This document shows, piece after piece, positions 56,151 through 64,000 of a stretch of DNA of 64,000 nucleotides. Source of the stretch: Aquimarina amphilecti (GTDB lineage: Bacteria > Bacteroidota > Bacteroidia > Flavobacteriales > Flavobacteriaceae). The stretch lies in assembly GCF_900109375.1 (NCBI RefSeq), contig NZ_FOAB01000006.1, positions 124,001-188,000 of the forward strand, in the 5' to 3' direction. The position numbers and the translations under genes were made by a program. The notes beneath the pieces were generated by a model, which saw only the letters and a list, made by a program, of their open reading frames with translations, had not been told where the DNA came from and made no database searches. Every line of letters starts with the position of its first letter. Position 1 is the first letter of the stretch.

Positions 56151-56284
56151 TAGAATAATCAATGAAATATTTTAGATTAAAGATTGGAGATGTTATCTTT
56201 ACAGGAAGACCAGTTGGGGACGAAAGGTTAATATGTGTCGACTGGTTTGATAGAAGAATGATATTTTTTTTCAATTATAATTAA
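56151..56284 (+). pseudogene. Relic of the FAH gene C-terminus
   Basis: ATAGAATAATC then ATGAAATATTTTAGATTAAA aligns codon by codon with the FAH gene around 52971-53000 (IEYVSKYFTLKIGDIIFTG against IE*SMKYFRLKIGDVIFTG). After GRPVG the frames diverge through indels, and the end reads TGLIEE then a stop where the intact gene has SGFIEEKKMFSIKVK. It carries stops and frameshifts and no longer encodes a working enzyme. Confidence 0.75.
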
Positions 56285-56288
56285 ATAA

Positions 56289-56627
56289 ATGAGCAAAAGT
56301 TACAGCTTAGAAAGTGTAAATGAATTGTCAGGTGGCGATGATGAATTTATAACAGTATTGGTACAAACATTTTTAGAAGAAATACCTCCCGATCTTGAAG
56401 GTATGGGGCAAGCAGTTAAAGATAATGATCCAAAAACTGCCTACCAATTTGCTCATAAAATGAAACCGAATCTTCAGTTATTCGGAATTGATCTTTTAAA
56501 AGAAATTAAGCAAGTTGAAGCTTGGTCGAAATCAGGTAAGGATCAATCTGAAATAGCTTTGATTCTTGATCATATCACCGCAACAGTTAATCGTGCAATT
56601 GAAGAACTGAAAGTTGATTTTCAATAA
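56289..56627 (+). CDS. HPt-domain phosphotransfer protein
   Basis: 112 residues, a single four-helix HPt domain. [13 protein letters not shown] holds phospho-acceptor His56 in the A-H-x-[ML]-K-x-[NS] context, preceded by [20 protein letters not shown]. It is a free-standing carrier between a hybrid kinase and a response regulator that are not in this window. It overlaps no gene but lies 2 bp before cinA and 4 bp after the FAH relic, so probably cotranscribed with cinA. Confidence 0.9.
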   Translation: MSKSYSLESVNELSGGDDEFITVLVQTFLEEIPPDLEGMGQAVKDNDPKTAYQFAHKMKPNLQLFGIDLLKEIKQVEAWSKSGKDQSEIALILDHITATVNRAIEELKVDFQ

Positions 56628-56629
56628 TT

Positions 56630-57871
56630 ATGCTTGCAGAAATAATTACTATTGGAGATGAAATTCTTATAGGACAGATTGTGGATTCTAATTCTGCATT
56701 CATAGGAAAAGAACTCAATAAAATTGGTATTGATGTTTATCAAATAACTTCTATTCAGGATGATAAACAGCACATTCTTAATGCTCTAGAAGAGGCGAAG
56801 AATAGGGTTGATATTGTACTTATTACAGGGGGTTTAGGTCCTACTAAGGATGATATAACCAAGCATACAATTTGTAAATTCTTTGATGATACTTTGGTGC
56901 AAGATGATAAGGTTCTGCAGCATATCGAAGCGATTTTTGCTAAATATATCCAAACTCCGGTTACTGATATTAATAGAATGCAGGCACTAGTTCCTAGTAC
57001 TTCTGTAGTATTGATGAATCAATATGGTACCGCTCCTGGTATGTGGTTCGATAAAGATGAAACTGTTTTTGTTTCTATGCCTGGTGTTCCTTTTGAGATG
57101 AAAAATCTTATGAACGATGAAGTGCTGCCAAGGCTTCAAGAAAGATTTGATAGACCATTTATTGTTCATAAGACGGTGTTAACTTATGGTGTAGGAGAAA
57201 GTGCTATAGCTAAGAAGATAGAACAATGGGAAGATAATTTACCATCCTTTATAAAATTAGCGTATCTGCCAAACTTAGGAAGGGTTAGGTTGCGTCTTTC
57301 TGCACGTGGAACTGATGAGAAATTGTTGTTAGATACTATTGAAGAAAGAATTATTGGTCTTAAAGCGCTAATAGGAGATATAATTGTGGGGTATGAAGAG
57401 ACGGAATCAATAGAGGTGTTAATTGGAAAAATATTAACTTCTAATGGACATTTTCTCGCTGTTGCTGAAAGTTGTACTGGAGGTAAAATAGCTCAATCTA
57501 TTACTTCTTATCCAGGCACCTCGTCTTTTTTTAAGGGAGGAGCTGTAACATACGCAACCCAGTCTAAAAGTGATCTTTTAGGTGTTCCAAAAGAGACGAT
57601 AGAAAAATTTACGGTTACAAGTAAAGAAGTTGCAGAAGCAATGGCGTTAGGTGTTAAGAGTAAATTTAAATCTGATTATAGTATCGCGACGACTGGTAAC
57701 GCAGGTCCAACAAAAGGGGATGGTGATGTTGAGGTAGGAACCGTTTTTATTGCGGTGGCTACACCAGAAAGAGTTTTTTCTGAGAAATTTGTTTTTAGTA
57801 ATCATAGAGAACGAACTATAGGTAAAGCCGTTAATAAATCTTTTGAACTTCTTCTTAAAGAGTTGAGCTAA
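56630..57871 (+). CDS. cinA: CinA family nicotinamide mononucleotide deamidase-related protein
   Basis: 413 residues with both domains of full CinA. N-terminal MoaB/MogA-like COG1058 part ([41 protein letters not shown]) to about 250. C-terminal PncC-like NMN amidohydrolase (about 255-413, [56 protein letters not shown]). It deamidates NMN to recycle NAD-derived compounds and in some bacteria is linked to competence. It ends 5 bp from the convergent STAS-like gene. Confidence 0.96.
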   Translation: MLAEIITIGDEILIGQIVDSNSAFIGKELNKIGIDVYQITSIQDDKQHILNALEEAKNRVDIVLITGGLGPTKDDITKHTICKFFDDTLVQDDKVLQHIEAIFAKYIQTPVTDINRMQALVPSTSVVLMNQYGTAPGMWFDKDETVFVSMPGVPFEMKNLMNDEVLPRLQERFDRPFIVHKTVLTYGVGESAIAKKIEQWEDNLPSFIKLAYLPNLGRVRLRLSARGTDEKLLLDTIEERIIGLKALIGDIIVGYEETESIEVLIGKILTSNGHFLAVAESCTGGKIAQSITSYPGTSSFFKGGAVTYATQSKSDLLGVPKETIEKFTVTSKEVAEAMALGVKSKFKSDYSIATTGNAGPTKGDGDVEVGTVFIAVATPERVFSEKFVFSNHRERTIGKAVNKSFELLLKELS

Positions 57872-57876
57872 TCTTA

Positions 57877-58278
57877 TTATATGCTTATTTGTTCTTTTGA
57901 CCATTCTATTGCATCCTGTAAATTGGTGAAATTATAAAAAGGTTTTTGCGCAAAATGCTTTTCAATCTCGGTGGATTTCTCGGTTAATAGATTGTAAGTA
58001 ATGACTCCATACCCTTTAAAGTTTTCCATATTTAGAAAAGGACAATCTAAATAATCCGTTGGTATTATCGAGTGAGAATTGATTCTGTTGGATAGATATG
58101 TAAAAGGTTGTCCATTGCCAAAATGTTTTTGTACAATGGGTATTAGGTCTTGAAGTTTTCCTAGTGTGATCGTTACACCTTCTTTTATTTCTGCAATAAT
58201 GTATTTGTTATAAATATAATAAGTTCCTAGGTTGAGATCATATTGTCGGATTAAAGTGTCTTGTGTGTTGGTTGTCAT
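57877..58278 (-). CDS. STAS/SpoIIAA-like small protein, paralog 1
   Basis: 133 residues, no signal peptide. Pattern: YDLNLGTYYIYNKYIIAEIK, then EGVTITLGKLQDLIPIVQKH, FTYLSNRINSHSIIPTDYL and a C-terminal alpha-helical DAIEWSKEQ. Alternating strands and helices with the RINSHS-type NRxNSYS core are shared by the genes at 58512 and 59065. I read this as a flavobacterial STAS/SEC14-like fold (the group of SpoIIAA-like proteins), with moderate confidence. Function unknown. Converges with cinA. Confidence 0.75.
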   Translation of the reverse strand: MTTNTQDTLIRQYDLNLGTYYIYNKYIIAEIKEGVTITLGKLQDLIPIVQKHFGNGQPFTYLSNRINSHSIIPTDYLDCPFLNMENFKGYGVITYNLLTEKSTEIEKHFAQKPFYNFTNLQDAIEWSKEQISI

Positions 58279-58511
58279 AACTTTTGTTTTTTATTAGTTA
58301 TGAGTATGTCGAATTCTTATAGAGATAATTTCGTGTTAGTGTTTGAATTTCAGTATTTTATGATAGTTTTATGAATTTCAAACGTTTTAGTAATTAGATC
58401 TGCTTATAAACCTTTAGGATAATTGAGAAGCTTTTGTTTTACTAATTTAATTATTCGTGTGTTGTTCTTTTTTTAGAAGTTGTTAGCTCTTTACTTTTTT
58501 CATTACAGAAG

Positions 58512-58925
58512 CTAATCTAATTTTGTTAGTGGTTTAATAAGTTCATTCACCCATAGTATTGCTTCATCCAAATTATCGAAGATTTTGGTTTTATTTTCAA
58601 GGAAAGACTGTTCTAGGGTAGCTACTTTAGTATTAATCGCGTCATATGTTATTACGCCATATCCTATGAAATTTGGAAATAACTTAGATGATTTAAAATG
58701 CCCAGTAGGAACAAAAGAATATGAATTCTTTCTGTTAGAAATATATACAAATGGAGTAGTAGTTCCGAAATGGGAATGAATTATTTCAAATAATTCGGTA
58801 CAATTTTCGAATGTAAGTGTAATTCCTTCTTTTATTTCAGAAATAATATAATTCTTATAAAAGTAGAATGATCCAATAGCAAGCTCATGCTTATGGAGAA
58901 GATTTTTGTTAAAATCATGAACCAT
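58512..58925 (-). CDS. STAS/SpoIIAA-like small protein, paralog 2
   Basis: 137 residues. HELAIGSFYFYKNYIISEIK, EGITLTFENCTELFEIIHSH, FVYISNRKNSYSFVPTGHFK, GYGVITYDAINTKVATLEQS and a final DNLDEAILWVNELI. It aligns with paralogs 1 and 3 along its whole length and is nearest to paralog 3. The 233-bp gap to paralog 1 (58279-58511) has no gene. Confidence 0.75.
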   Translation of the reverse strand: MVHDFNKNLLHKHELAIGSFYFYKNYIISEIKEGITLTFENCTELFEIIHSHFGTTTPFVYISNRKNSYSFVPTGHFKSSKLFPNFIGYGVITYDAINTKVATLEQSFLENKTKIFDNLDEAILWVNELIKPLTKLD

Positions 58926-59064
58926 ATCAAAATAAGATGTTTTCCAATTACAATGGTAATATACTATTTTTGTAATAAAAATATAATTTCAAATTATTTA
59001 AAGTAAGCAGTACTTGTTTTTATAGTTAAAAGTAATCAGAGTATGGCTAGTAACCTTAGTCTTC

Positions 59065-59466
59065 TCAATCAAGCATAATTAATTCATCTACCCAGAGTAT
59101 AGCATCTTTTAGATTGTCAAATATTTTAGTAGGGACATTAAGAAAAGATTGCTCTAAAGCTGCTATTTTATTATTAATAGCGTCATATGTAACTACTCCA
59201 TATCCTTTTAGGTTAGGGAATAATTTTGCAGATTTGAAATGAGTAGTTGGTTCAAAAGAATAGGAATTTATTCTATTCGTAATATAAACAAAAGGAATGT
59301 TAGTTCCGTAATATTCCTTTGCTAATAAAAATAATTTGGTTGCTTTATCATAATCTACAGAAGCTCCTTCACTCATTTCAGAAATCAAATAATTCTTATG
59401 GAAATGGAAAGATCCAATATCTAGTTCGTGAGTTCGGATAAAATTATTGCTGTTATTGGGTAACAT
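59065..59466 (-). CDS. STAS/SpoIIAA-like small protein, paralog 3
   Basis: 133 residues: HELDIGSFHFHKNYLISEMS, EGASVDYDKATKLFLLAKEY, FVYITNRINSYSFEPTTHFK, SAKLFPNLKGYGVVTYDAIN. Shares SYSFxPTxHFK and YDAIN with paralog 2, so these two are the younger duplicates. First of the three in transcription order. Spaces of 139 and 233 bp between the genes leave it open whether they form one transcript. Confidence 0.75.
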   Translation of the reverse strand: MLPNNSNNFIRTHELDIGSFHFHKNYLISEMSEGASVDYDKATKLFLLAKEYYGTNIPFVYITNRINSYSFEPTTHFKSAKLFPNLKGYGVVTYDAINNKIAALEQSFLNVPTKIFDNLKDAILWVDELIMLD

Positions 59467-59602
59467 AGCATTACTTTTTTTCTAATATACAATTTAGACT
59501 TTATATAATAACTATAAAGGCTATGCTATTTTATGTTTTTCTTAACAGTTCTTGAGGTGTTTTCTAGAAACTTAACTTTCTGTAATTTATAATGATAGTT
59601 GC

Positions 59603-59629
59603 AAAAAAAGCGGATCGTAAGATCCGCTT
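59603..59629 (-). terminator. Orphan rho-independent terminator (minus strand)
   Basis: Read on the minus strand: AAGCGGATC-TTAC-GATCCGCTT followed by seven T in all. The 9-bp stem is perfect. No annotated gene feeds it: the nearest minus-strand gene (59466) starts downstream of it. It therefore implies a short transcript between about 59630 and 59960, or blocks antisense transcription from the ribosomal region. Confidence 0.75.
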
Positions 59630-59898
59630 GTTTACTACTCAATTACCCCATATCAAGTAGCTAGTTACAGTTATGAAAACTAACTGGTGTAAAAATAATT
59701 CCAATGTTTGATTTAATATATAGGTATAAATACCTGTTTTTAAATTAGAAATAACAAACGTGTTATAGAGAACTATTGTAGTATCTTTGTCGCTCTTATT
59801 TTAAAGGATATTTTTTTGATTCATCTATTGAATATAATAGCTTTAATAATGTAAAGGTGATTTTTTTTTAAAAACAGAAAAAAATTACAAAACTATTA

Positions 59899-59929
59899 TT
59901 GGTGGTTCGGTAAATAATTCGTTAATTTG
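59899..59929 (+). promoter_or_regulatory. rpmB operon promoter
   Basis: TTG at 59899-59901, 20 bases, TTAATTTG at 59922-59929 (one off TAnnTTTG). The start codon of rpmB is 37 bp further on. Confidence 0.65.
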
Positions 59930-59965
59930 CACCCTGTTTTGAAATAATACCAAAATTAAGAAGAG

Positions 59966-60205
59966 ATGTCAAGAGTTTGCGAGCTTACAGGTAAAAAAGC
60001 GATGGTGGGAAATAATGTTTCTCACGCGATGAATAAAACAAAACGTAAATTCAACGCGAATTTAATTAAAAAGCGTTTTTATATTCCAGAAGAAGATCGT
60101 TGGGTAACACTTAAAGTGTCTACTGCAGCGTTAAAAAATATAAATAAAAACGGTATTGCTGCTGTTTTAAAAGAAGCAAAAGCTAAAGGTTTCTTAACAA
60201 AATAA
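59966..60205 (+). CDS. rpmB: 50S ribosomal protein L28
   Basis: 79 residues. MSRVCELTGKKAMVGNNVSH and KTKRKFNANLIKKRFYIPEE are the L28 signature, with a closing STAALKNINKNGIAAVL. Standard bacterial length. First of the rpmB-rpmG-DUF4295 group, with 24 bp to rpmG. Confidence 0.98.
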   Translation: MSRVCELTGKKAMVGNNVSHAMNKTKRKFNANLIKKRFYIPEEDRWVTLKVSTAALKNINKNGIAAVLKEAKAKGFLTK

Positions 60206-60229
60206 TTCAGCTTCTAAAAAGATACTATA

Positions 60230-60412
60230 ATGGCAAAGAAAGGTAATAGAGTTCAAGTAATCTTAGAATGTACAGAGCACAAAGCTTCTGGTAAACCAGG
60301 TACATCAAGATATATTACAACAAAAAACAAAAAGAATACTCCTGATAGAATGGAAATAAAGAAATTTAATCCTATTCTAAAGAAAATGACTGTTCATAAA
60401 GAAATAAAATAA
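60230..60412 (+). CDS. rpmG: 50S ribosomal protein L33
   Basis: 60 residues. [20 protein letters not shown], then [20 protein letters not shown]. It lacks the CxxC pairs of the zinc form, so it is the C-minus type. Four bases separate its stop from the next start. Confidence 0.97.
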   Translation: MAKKGNRVQVILECTEHKASGKPGTSRYITTKNKKNTPDRMEIKKFNPILKKMTVHKEIK

Positions 60413-60416
60413 GAAA

Positions 60417-60569
60417 ATGGCAAAGAAATCAGTAGCATCGTTACAGACAGGATCAAAGAGATTGACCAAAGCTATTAAGATGGTTAAATCTCCGAAAACG
60501 GGAGCATATACTTTTGTAGAGTCTATTATGCAGCCTGATGCAGTGAATGACTTTTTTAAGAAAAAGTAA
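60417..60569 (+). CDS. DUF4295 family small basic protein (probably ribosome-associated)
   Basis: 50 residues: MAKKSVASLQTGSKRLTKAI, KMVKSPKTGAYTFVESIMQP, DAVNDFFKKK. This very basic DUF4295 protein follows rpmG in Bacteroidota and is thought to be linked to the ribosome. It is too short for usual cut-offs, but the spacing and conserved start leave little doubt. It ends the operon before the terminator at 60591. Confidence 0.93.
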   Translation: MAKKSVASLQTGSKRLTKAIKMVKSPKTGAYTFVESIMQPDAVNDFFKKK

Positions 60570-60590
60570 TTCGTAAGAAAATATTTTAAA

Positions 60591-60636
60591 AAGAAGCCGT
60601 TTCAATTTTATTGGAATGGCTCTTTCTTTTTATATT
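60591..60636 (+). terminator. Terminator of the ribosomal-protein operon
   Basis: Imperfect stem AAAGAAGCCGTTTCAA / TTGGAATGGCTCTTT with a short loop, followed by CTTTTTAT. Less clean than the others here. Confidence 0.6.
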
Positions 60637-60692
60637 TATACGATTTTATGGATAAATCCATATTTAACTTATTAGCATTCTGAATACGACAC

Positions 60693-61646
60693 ATGAGTTT
60701 GTTTAAAAAAATATTCTCTTCCGAGAAAAAAGAAACCCTAGATAAAGGGTTAGAGAAATCTAAAACCAGCTTTTTTTCTAAATTAAGTAAGGCTGTTGCA
60801 GGTAAATCTAAAGTAGATGATGATGTACTAGATAGCCTTGAAGAGGTTTTAGTGACCAGTGATGTTGGTGTGAAAACTACAATAAAGGTTATTGAAAGGA
60901 TAGAAGATCGAGTAGCAAAGGATAAATATTTGGGAACAGAAGAGTTAAATCAAATCCTTAGAGAAGAAATTGCTGGATTACTTTCTGAAACTAATTCTGG
61001 AGAAGCTACAGATTTCGATGTTCCTGTAAATAAGAAACCATATGTTTTAATGGTAGTAGGAGTCAATGGCGTTGGGAAAACTACAACCATAGGTAAACTA
61101 GCATATCAATTCAATAAAAAAGGTTTAAAAGTTGTTTTAGGAGCGGCCGATACATTTAGGGCTGCTGCAATAGATCAGCTGCAAGTTTGGGCGGATCGAG
61201 TAGATGTGCCTATTGTAAAACAAGATATGGGAAGTGATCCCGCATCTGTTGCTTTTGACACTTTAGAATCTGGAGTAAATCAGGATGCCGATGTGATTAT
61301 TATTGATACGGCTGGTAGATTGCACAATAAAGTGAACTTGATGAACGAGTTAACAAAGGTGAAGCGAGTAATGCAAAAAGTGATAGGGGATGCACCTCAC
61401 GATGTTTTACTGGTTTTAGATGGTTCTACTGGTCAGAATGCATTCGAACAAGCAAAGCAATTTACTGCTGCTACAGAGGTAACTTCGTTAGCTGTTACTA
61501 AACTTGATGGAACAGCAAAAGGAGGAGTAGTTATTGGTATTAGTGATCAATTTCAAATTCCTGTAAAATATATAGGAGTAGGAGAGGGTATAGAAGACCT
61601 TCAGGTATTTAATAAATATGAATTTGTAGATTCCTTTTTTAAGTAG
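60693..61646 (+). CDS. ftsY: Signal recognition particle receptor FtsY
   Basis: 317 residues, the compact form without the long acidic A domain. NG domain: GVNGVGKTTTIGKLAYQ (G1), LGAADTFRAAAIDQL (G2), VIIIDTAGRLHNKVNLMNEL (G3), TKLDGTAKGGVVIGI (G4-G5). Docks ribosome-SRP complexes at the SecYEG membrane. Own terminator after it. Confidence 0.97.
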   Translation: MSLFKKIFSSEKKETLDKGLEKSKTSFFSKLSKAVAGKSKVDDDVLDSLEEVLVTSDVGVKTTIKVIERIEDRVAKDKYLGTEELNQILREEIAGLLSETNSGEATDFDVPVNKKPYVLMVVGVNGVGKTTTIGKLAYQFNKKGLKVVLGAADTFRAAAIDQLQVWADRVDVPIVKQDMGSDPASVAFDTLESGVNQDADVIIIDTAGRLHNKVNLMNELTKVKRVMQKVIGDAPHDVLLVLDGSTGQNAFEQAKQFTAATEVTSLAVTKLDGTAKGGVVIGISDQFQIPVKYIGVGEGIEDLQVFNKYEFVDSFFK

Positions 61647-61669
61647 GAAATACTGTTACGAAATAGTTA

Positions 61670-61702
61670 AAAAGGTGTTATGTTCTAATCATAGCACCTT
61701 TT
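61670..61702 (+). terminator. Terminator of ftsY
   Basis: 13-bp stem AAAAGGTGTTATG / CATAGCACCTTTT (one G-T pair), loop TTCTAAT, then T4. Confidence 0.88.
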
Positions 61703-61746
61703 TTTTATATTTTGAATTTTAGAAATACCTTGATAATTCCCATTTA

Positions 61747-63414
61747 ATGAAGAAATTACTATATTTTTTAATATCGCTTTTGGTCTTTATTTCTTGTAAA
61801 GAAGAAAAGGAAGAACCAAAAAAAGCGAAAGAACCTAAAGTGGTTTGGAAGTCTTATAATGAAACTAAAGATTTAGAATCGACAAAAAAGCTTGAACAAT
61901 CAAGAATGCATTTGAAACTTATAAATTCTAAAGTTTTAAATAAAAATAATATATGGAAAGATTTAGAATCTGAGTTGGATTATTTTTCCGTAAAAGATTA
62001 TAATAGATTAAAAGAATATATCTTAGAGAAAGATATACCTTCTATTCAGCAGAGTGTAAAAGATGGTAAACTATCATATGAGGAATTGACCAAATTCTAT
62101 ATTTATCGAATTCGGAAGTTTGAGAGTAATAATGCTCTTTCTTTAAATGCTGTGATATCCCTAAATCCAAAAGTTATAAAACAAGCAAGAGCATTAGATA
62201 AAATGGATAAAAACACCATTGATGCTAATTCAGTTTTTGGAATGCCAATTATATTGAAAGATAATATTGGTGCGAAAAATATGTATACAACTGCTGGGGC
62301 TGTTGTGTTACAAAAGAATAAAACGGATAATGCTTTTATAACTAGACGTTTATTAGATCAAAATGCATTGATTTTAGGTAAAGCAAATCTTAGTGAATGG
62401 GCATATTTCCTTTGTATTGGTTGTCCTGTTGGGTATAGTGCGATTGGAGGTCAAACTCTTAATCCATATGGTAGAATGGTTTTCGAAAGTGGAGGGTCAA
62501 GTTCTGGCAGTGGTGTTGTTGTTGCTGCAAATTTTTGTGTTGCCGCAGTCGGAACAGAGACGAGTGGATCTATTTTATCACCTTCTAGTCAGAATTCTGT
62601 TGTAGGTTTGAAGCCTACAATTGGAGTATTAAGCAGATCAGGTATTGTTCCTATATCTAGTACTTTGGATACTCCAGGGCCGATGACAAAGAGTGTGATA
62701 GATAATGCTATTTTATTAGATGCAATGACGGGTAAGGATCTAAATGATTTGGCTTCTGTTTCTTCTGAAAAAGATTTTATGGAATTGATGAAAAACTCGA
62801 CTGTTAAGGGAAAACGGTTTGGAGTTATTAAAACCTTTTTGAATGATTCTTTATATCTGCAGGCGATTGATAAGATTAAAATTGCAGGTGGAGAGATTAT
62901 AGAAGTTGACCCGAAACAACCTCCATTACCAAGGTTTCTTAGTATTCTCAATGTAGACATGAAAAATGATCTTACAGAATATGTTGATTTATATGCAAGC
63001 AATAATATAAATATAAAGACTATAGAAGATGTAATGGCATTTAATTTAGAAGATACACTTACTAGAATTCCTTATGGGCAAGGCATATTTGAGGGAATTT
63101 TAAAAGACACTACTTCTTCAAAGGGTGTAAAAAAAATAAAAGAAGATCTTAAGGTTGCGGCTCGTGAATATTTTGATTCGCAGATTGATACATATAATCT
63201 AGATGTTATATTGTCCATAAATAACTATCATGCTGGTTATGCCGCCGTGGCTAAATATCCTGCTTTAACTGTACCTATGGGATATACGAATAAAGGCGAG
63301 CCCAAAGGGCTTACTTTTATTGCAAAACCTATGTTAGAAGATAATTTACTGCAATTGGGGTATGGGTATGAGTTAATTTCTAAAGAGCGTAATATCCCTG
63401 AAAAGTATAACTAA
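61747..63414 (+). CDS. Amidase-signature hydrolase, lipoprotein
   Basis: 555 residues. Lipobox SLLVFISC (Cys17) followed by KEEKEEPKKAKEPK. A helical N-terminal region up to about 115, then the amidase-signature fold with all three catalytic residues: the lysine in MPIILKDNIG, the cis-Ser in FESGGSSSGSG and the nucleophile Ser in GTETSGSILSP. It hydrolyses an amide or ester at the outer membrane or in the periplasm. Size and anchoring resemble secreted amidases of Bacteroidota, substrate unknown. It ends in a 4-nt overlap with the convergent gene on the minus strand. Confidence 0.9.
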   Translation: MKKLLYFLISLLVFISCKEEKEEPKKAKEPKVVWKSYNETKDLESTKKLEQSRMHLKLINSKVLNKNNIWKDLESELDYFSVKDYNRLKEYILEKDIPSIQQSVKDGKLSYEELTKFYIYRIRKFESNNALSLNAVISLNPKVIKQARALDKMDKNTIDANSVFGMPIILKDNIGAKNMYTTAGAVVLQKNKTDNAFITRRLLDQNALILGKANLSEWAYFLCIGCPVGYSAIGGQTLNPYGRMVFESGGSSSGSGVVVAANFCVAAVGTETSGSILSPSSQNSVVGLKPTIGVLSRSGIVPISSTLDTPGPMTKSVIDNAILLDAMTGKDLNDLASVSSEKDFMELMKNSTVKGKRFGVIKTFLNDSLYLQAIDKIKIAGGEIIEVDPKQPPLPRFLSILNVDMKNDLTEYVDLYASNNINIKTIEDVMAFNLEDTLTRIPYGQGIFEGILKDTTSSKGVKKIKEDLKVAAREYFDSQIDTYNLDVILSINNYHAGYAAVAKYPALTVPMGYTNKGEPKGLTFIAKPMLEDNLLQLGYGYELISKERNIPEKYN

Positions 63415-64000
63415 TTGATCAGCGCATTAATTTTAATCCACAAATCATTATCAAAACTCGATGGACCAAGTAGTGATTCTCCAGAATCATCACCCATCCT
63501 TACAATTACTAGGTTTTGACTAGGAACTACATATAATTTTTGATCATTTTTCCCTAATCCAGCAATAAGATCTTCTGGTGCATCAGGCATTAATTCTCCA
63601 GGAAATTCAGTTTCAAATGCAGGTGCCCTAAAACTTGATTTACCATTTAACCACCATAAATATCCATATGATTTATTGTGGTTTTGAGAGGCAGTAGTCA
63701 TTTCTGTAAAATAGTTTTGATCAGTAAGAATTTGATTGCTATCCCAAGTTCCCTTGTTAAGATTAAGAAGACCAAAACGAGCCATACTTCTTGCTGTACT
63801 ATAATATATATTAGCATACCCTAGACGTATCCAAGCGCCAGTCATGCCAATTTTATTTTTTAACCTAGAATCAAAATAAGCGTTATATTCCATATTCGAT
63901 GCACCTGCAACAATATCTGAAAGTAATGTGTATGCAGCATTATGATAATACCAGAAACTTCCTGCTTCATTGAGGTATAGAAGACAATCAAAATCAGTAC
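63411..64000 (-). CDS. Serine hydrolase of the beta-lactamase/class C family (5' end outside the window)
   Basis: The frame is open to the right edge, so at least 196 residues and a further N-terminus are missing; the ATG at 63893 is internal. The visible start TDFDCLLYLNEAGSFWYYHN contains YHN, the Y-x-N active-site motif of class C beta-lactamase-like enzymes (a Tyr/Asn pair). Then come AAYTLLSDIVAGASN, the YLWWLNGK stretch and VVPSQNLVIVRMGDD near the C-terminus. The SxxK motif lies outside the window. Function is likely a carboxylesterase or peptidase rather than antibiotic resistance. Confidence 0.8.
   Translation of the reverse strand, partial: TDFDCLLYLNEAGSFWYYHNAAYTLLSDIVAGASNMEYNAYFDSRLKNKIGMTGAWIRLGYANIYYSTARSMARFGLLNLNKGTWDSNQILTDQNYFTEMTTASQNHNKSYGYLWWLNGKSSFRAPAFETEFPGELMPDAPEDLIAGLGKNDQKLYVVPSQNLVIVRMGDDSGESLLGPSSFDNDLWIKINALIN

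Larger units (their letters stand above)
59467..59965. other. Intergenic region with an orphan terminator and rpmB promoter
   Basis: 499 bp without a protein gene. It contains the minus-strand terminator at 59603-59629, a 14-base palindrome AGGTATAAATACCT at 59722-59735, and the rpmB promoter at 59899-59929. Confidence 0.6.

Noticed and set aside
56068..56274. Minus-strand 68-codon frame between the TonB receptor and the HPt gene
   Set aside because: It is antisense to the FAH relic and low in plausible structure.

Overview
The window is AT-rich DNA from a marine-type Flavobacteriaceae bacterium (phylum Bacteroidota), with a gene content that fits Aquimarina or a close relative. The genus is inference. 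The phylum rests on several things visible here: type IX secretion (T9SS) C-terminal sorting domains on secreted enzymes, a 1118-residue SecA, promoter boxes of the form TTG-N20ish-TAnnTTTG, an rpmB-rpmG-DUF4295 operon, and many small flavobacterial families. I see no tRNA, rRNA, CRISPR array, insertion sequence, prophage or SusC/SusD pair.

Positions 1-17230 are a polysaccharide-attack region. After the tail of another T9SS cargo gene come four large secreted proteins on the plus strand: a DUF5060 glycosidase, a GH16 endo-glycanase, a parallel beta-helix protein and a GH9 cellulase with a CBM3-like module. The first three share the same C-terminal cassette (bacterial Ig, CBM6, DNRLRE/CBM96-like, sorting domain). 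In the second and third this is close to identical at DNA level and extends through the terminator. A MATE exporter, an OmpA-like protein, a small acidic protein and a PAP2 phosphatase follow. Then comes a minus-strand bacterial expansin (DPBB + CBM63) with its own T9SS tail. GH9 plus expansin point to cellulose-like walls; the GH16 active-site type fits agarases, porphyranases and laminarinases better.

Positions 17233-34454 carry a class A PBP, meaB, a DUF2911 protein, a RetSat/CrtI-like oxidoreductase and two ECF sigma/anti-sigma pairs, both overlapping by 17 nt. A scattered family of three small exported proteins (26726, 27390, 32030) is built from one or two copies of a domain resembling a free-standing T9SS sorting domain, and all three share an upstream TATGGTAA box. 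An FMO/M23 gene pair, a frameshifted lipoprotein gene and a PadR/membrane-protein pair complete this part.

Positions 34481-46751 are mainly housekeeping: secA, a PduO-type cobalamin adenosyltransferase with two tiny membrane proteins upstream (one is only 48 residues), recR, a GT2 glycosyltransferase with an odd start codon, and a lipoyl E2 acyltransferase. Then come paralogous lipoproteins, a decayed MBL-fold gene, a Gly-Met repeat membrane protein and a metallophosphoesterase.

Positions 46830-56027 look like a metal-homeostasis block. A four-gene Mn/Zn/Fe-type ABC importer, whose two permeases carry extra C-terminal winged-helix-like domains, is divergent from a DtxR/MntR-family regulator. 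A TonB-dependent receptor further on has a DtxR-like palindrome just upstream of its start. A DnaQ-type exonuclease, a FAH-family hydrolase and a thioredoxin lie between them.

Positions 56151-64000 hold a relic of the FAH gene, an HPt protein, cinA, three tandem STAS-like paralogs, an orphan minus-strand terminator that hints at an unannotated small RNA, the rpmB-rpmG-DUF4295-ftsY cluster, an amidase lipoprotein and a truncated serine hydrolase at the right edge.
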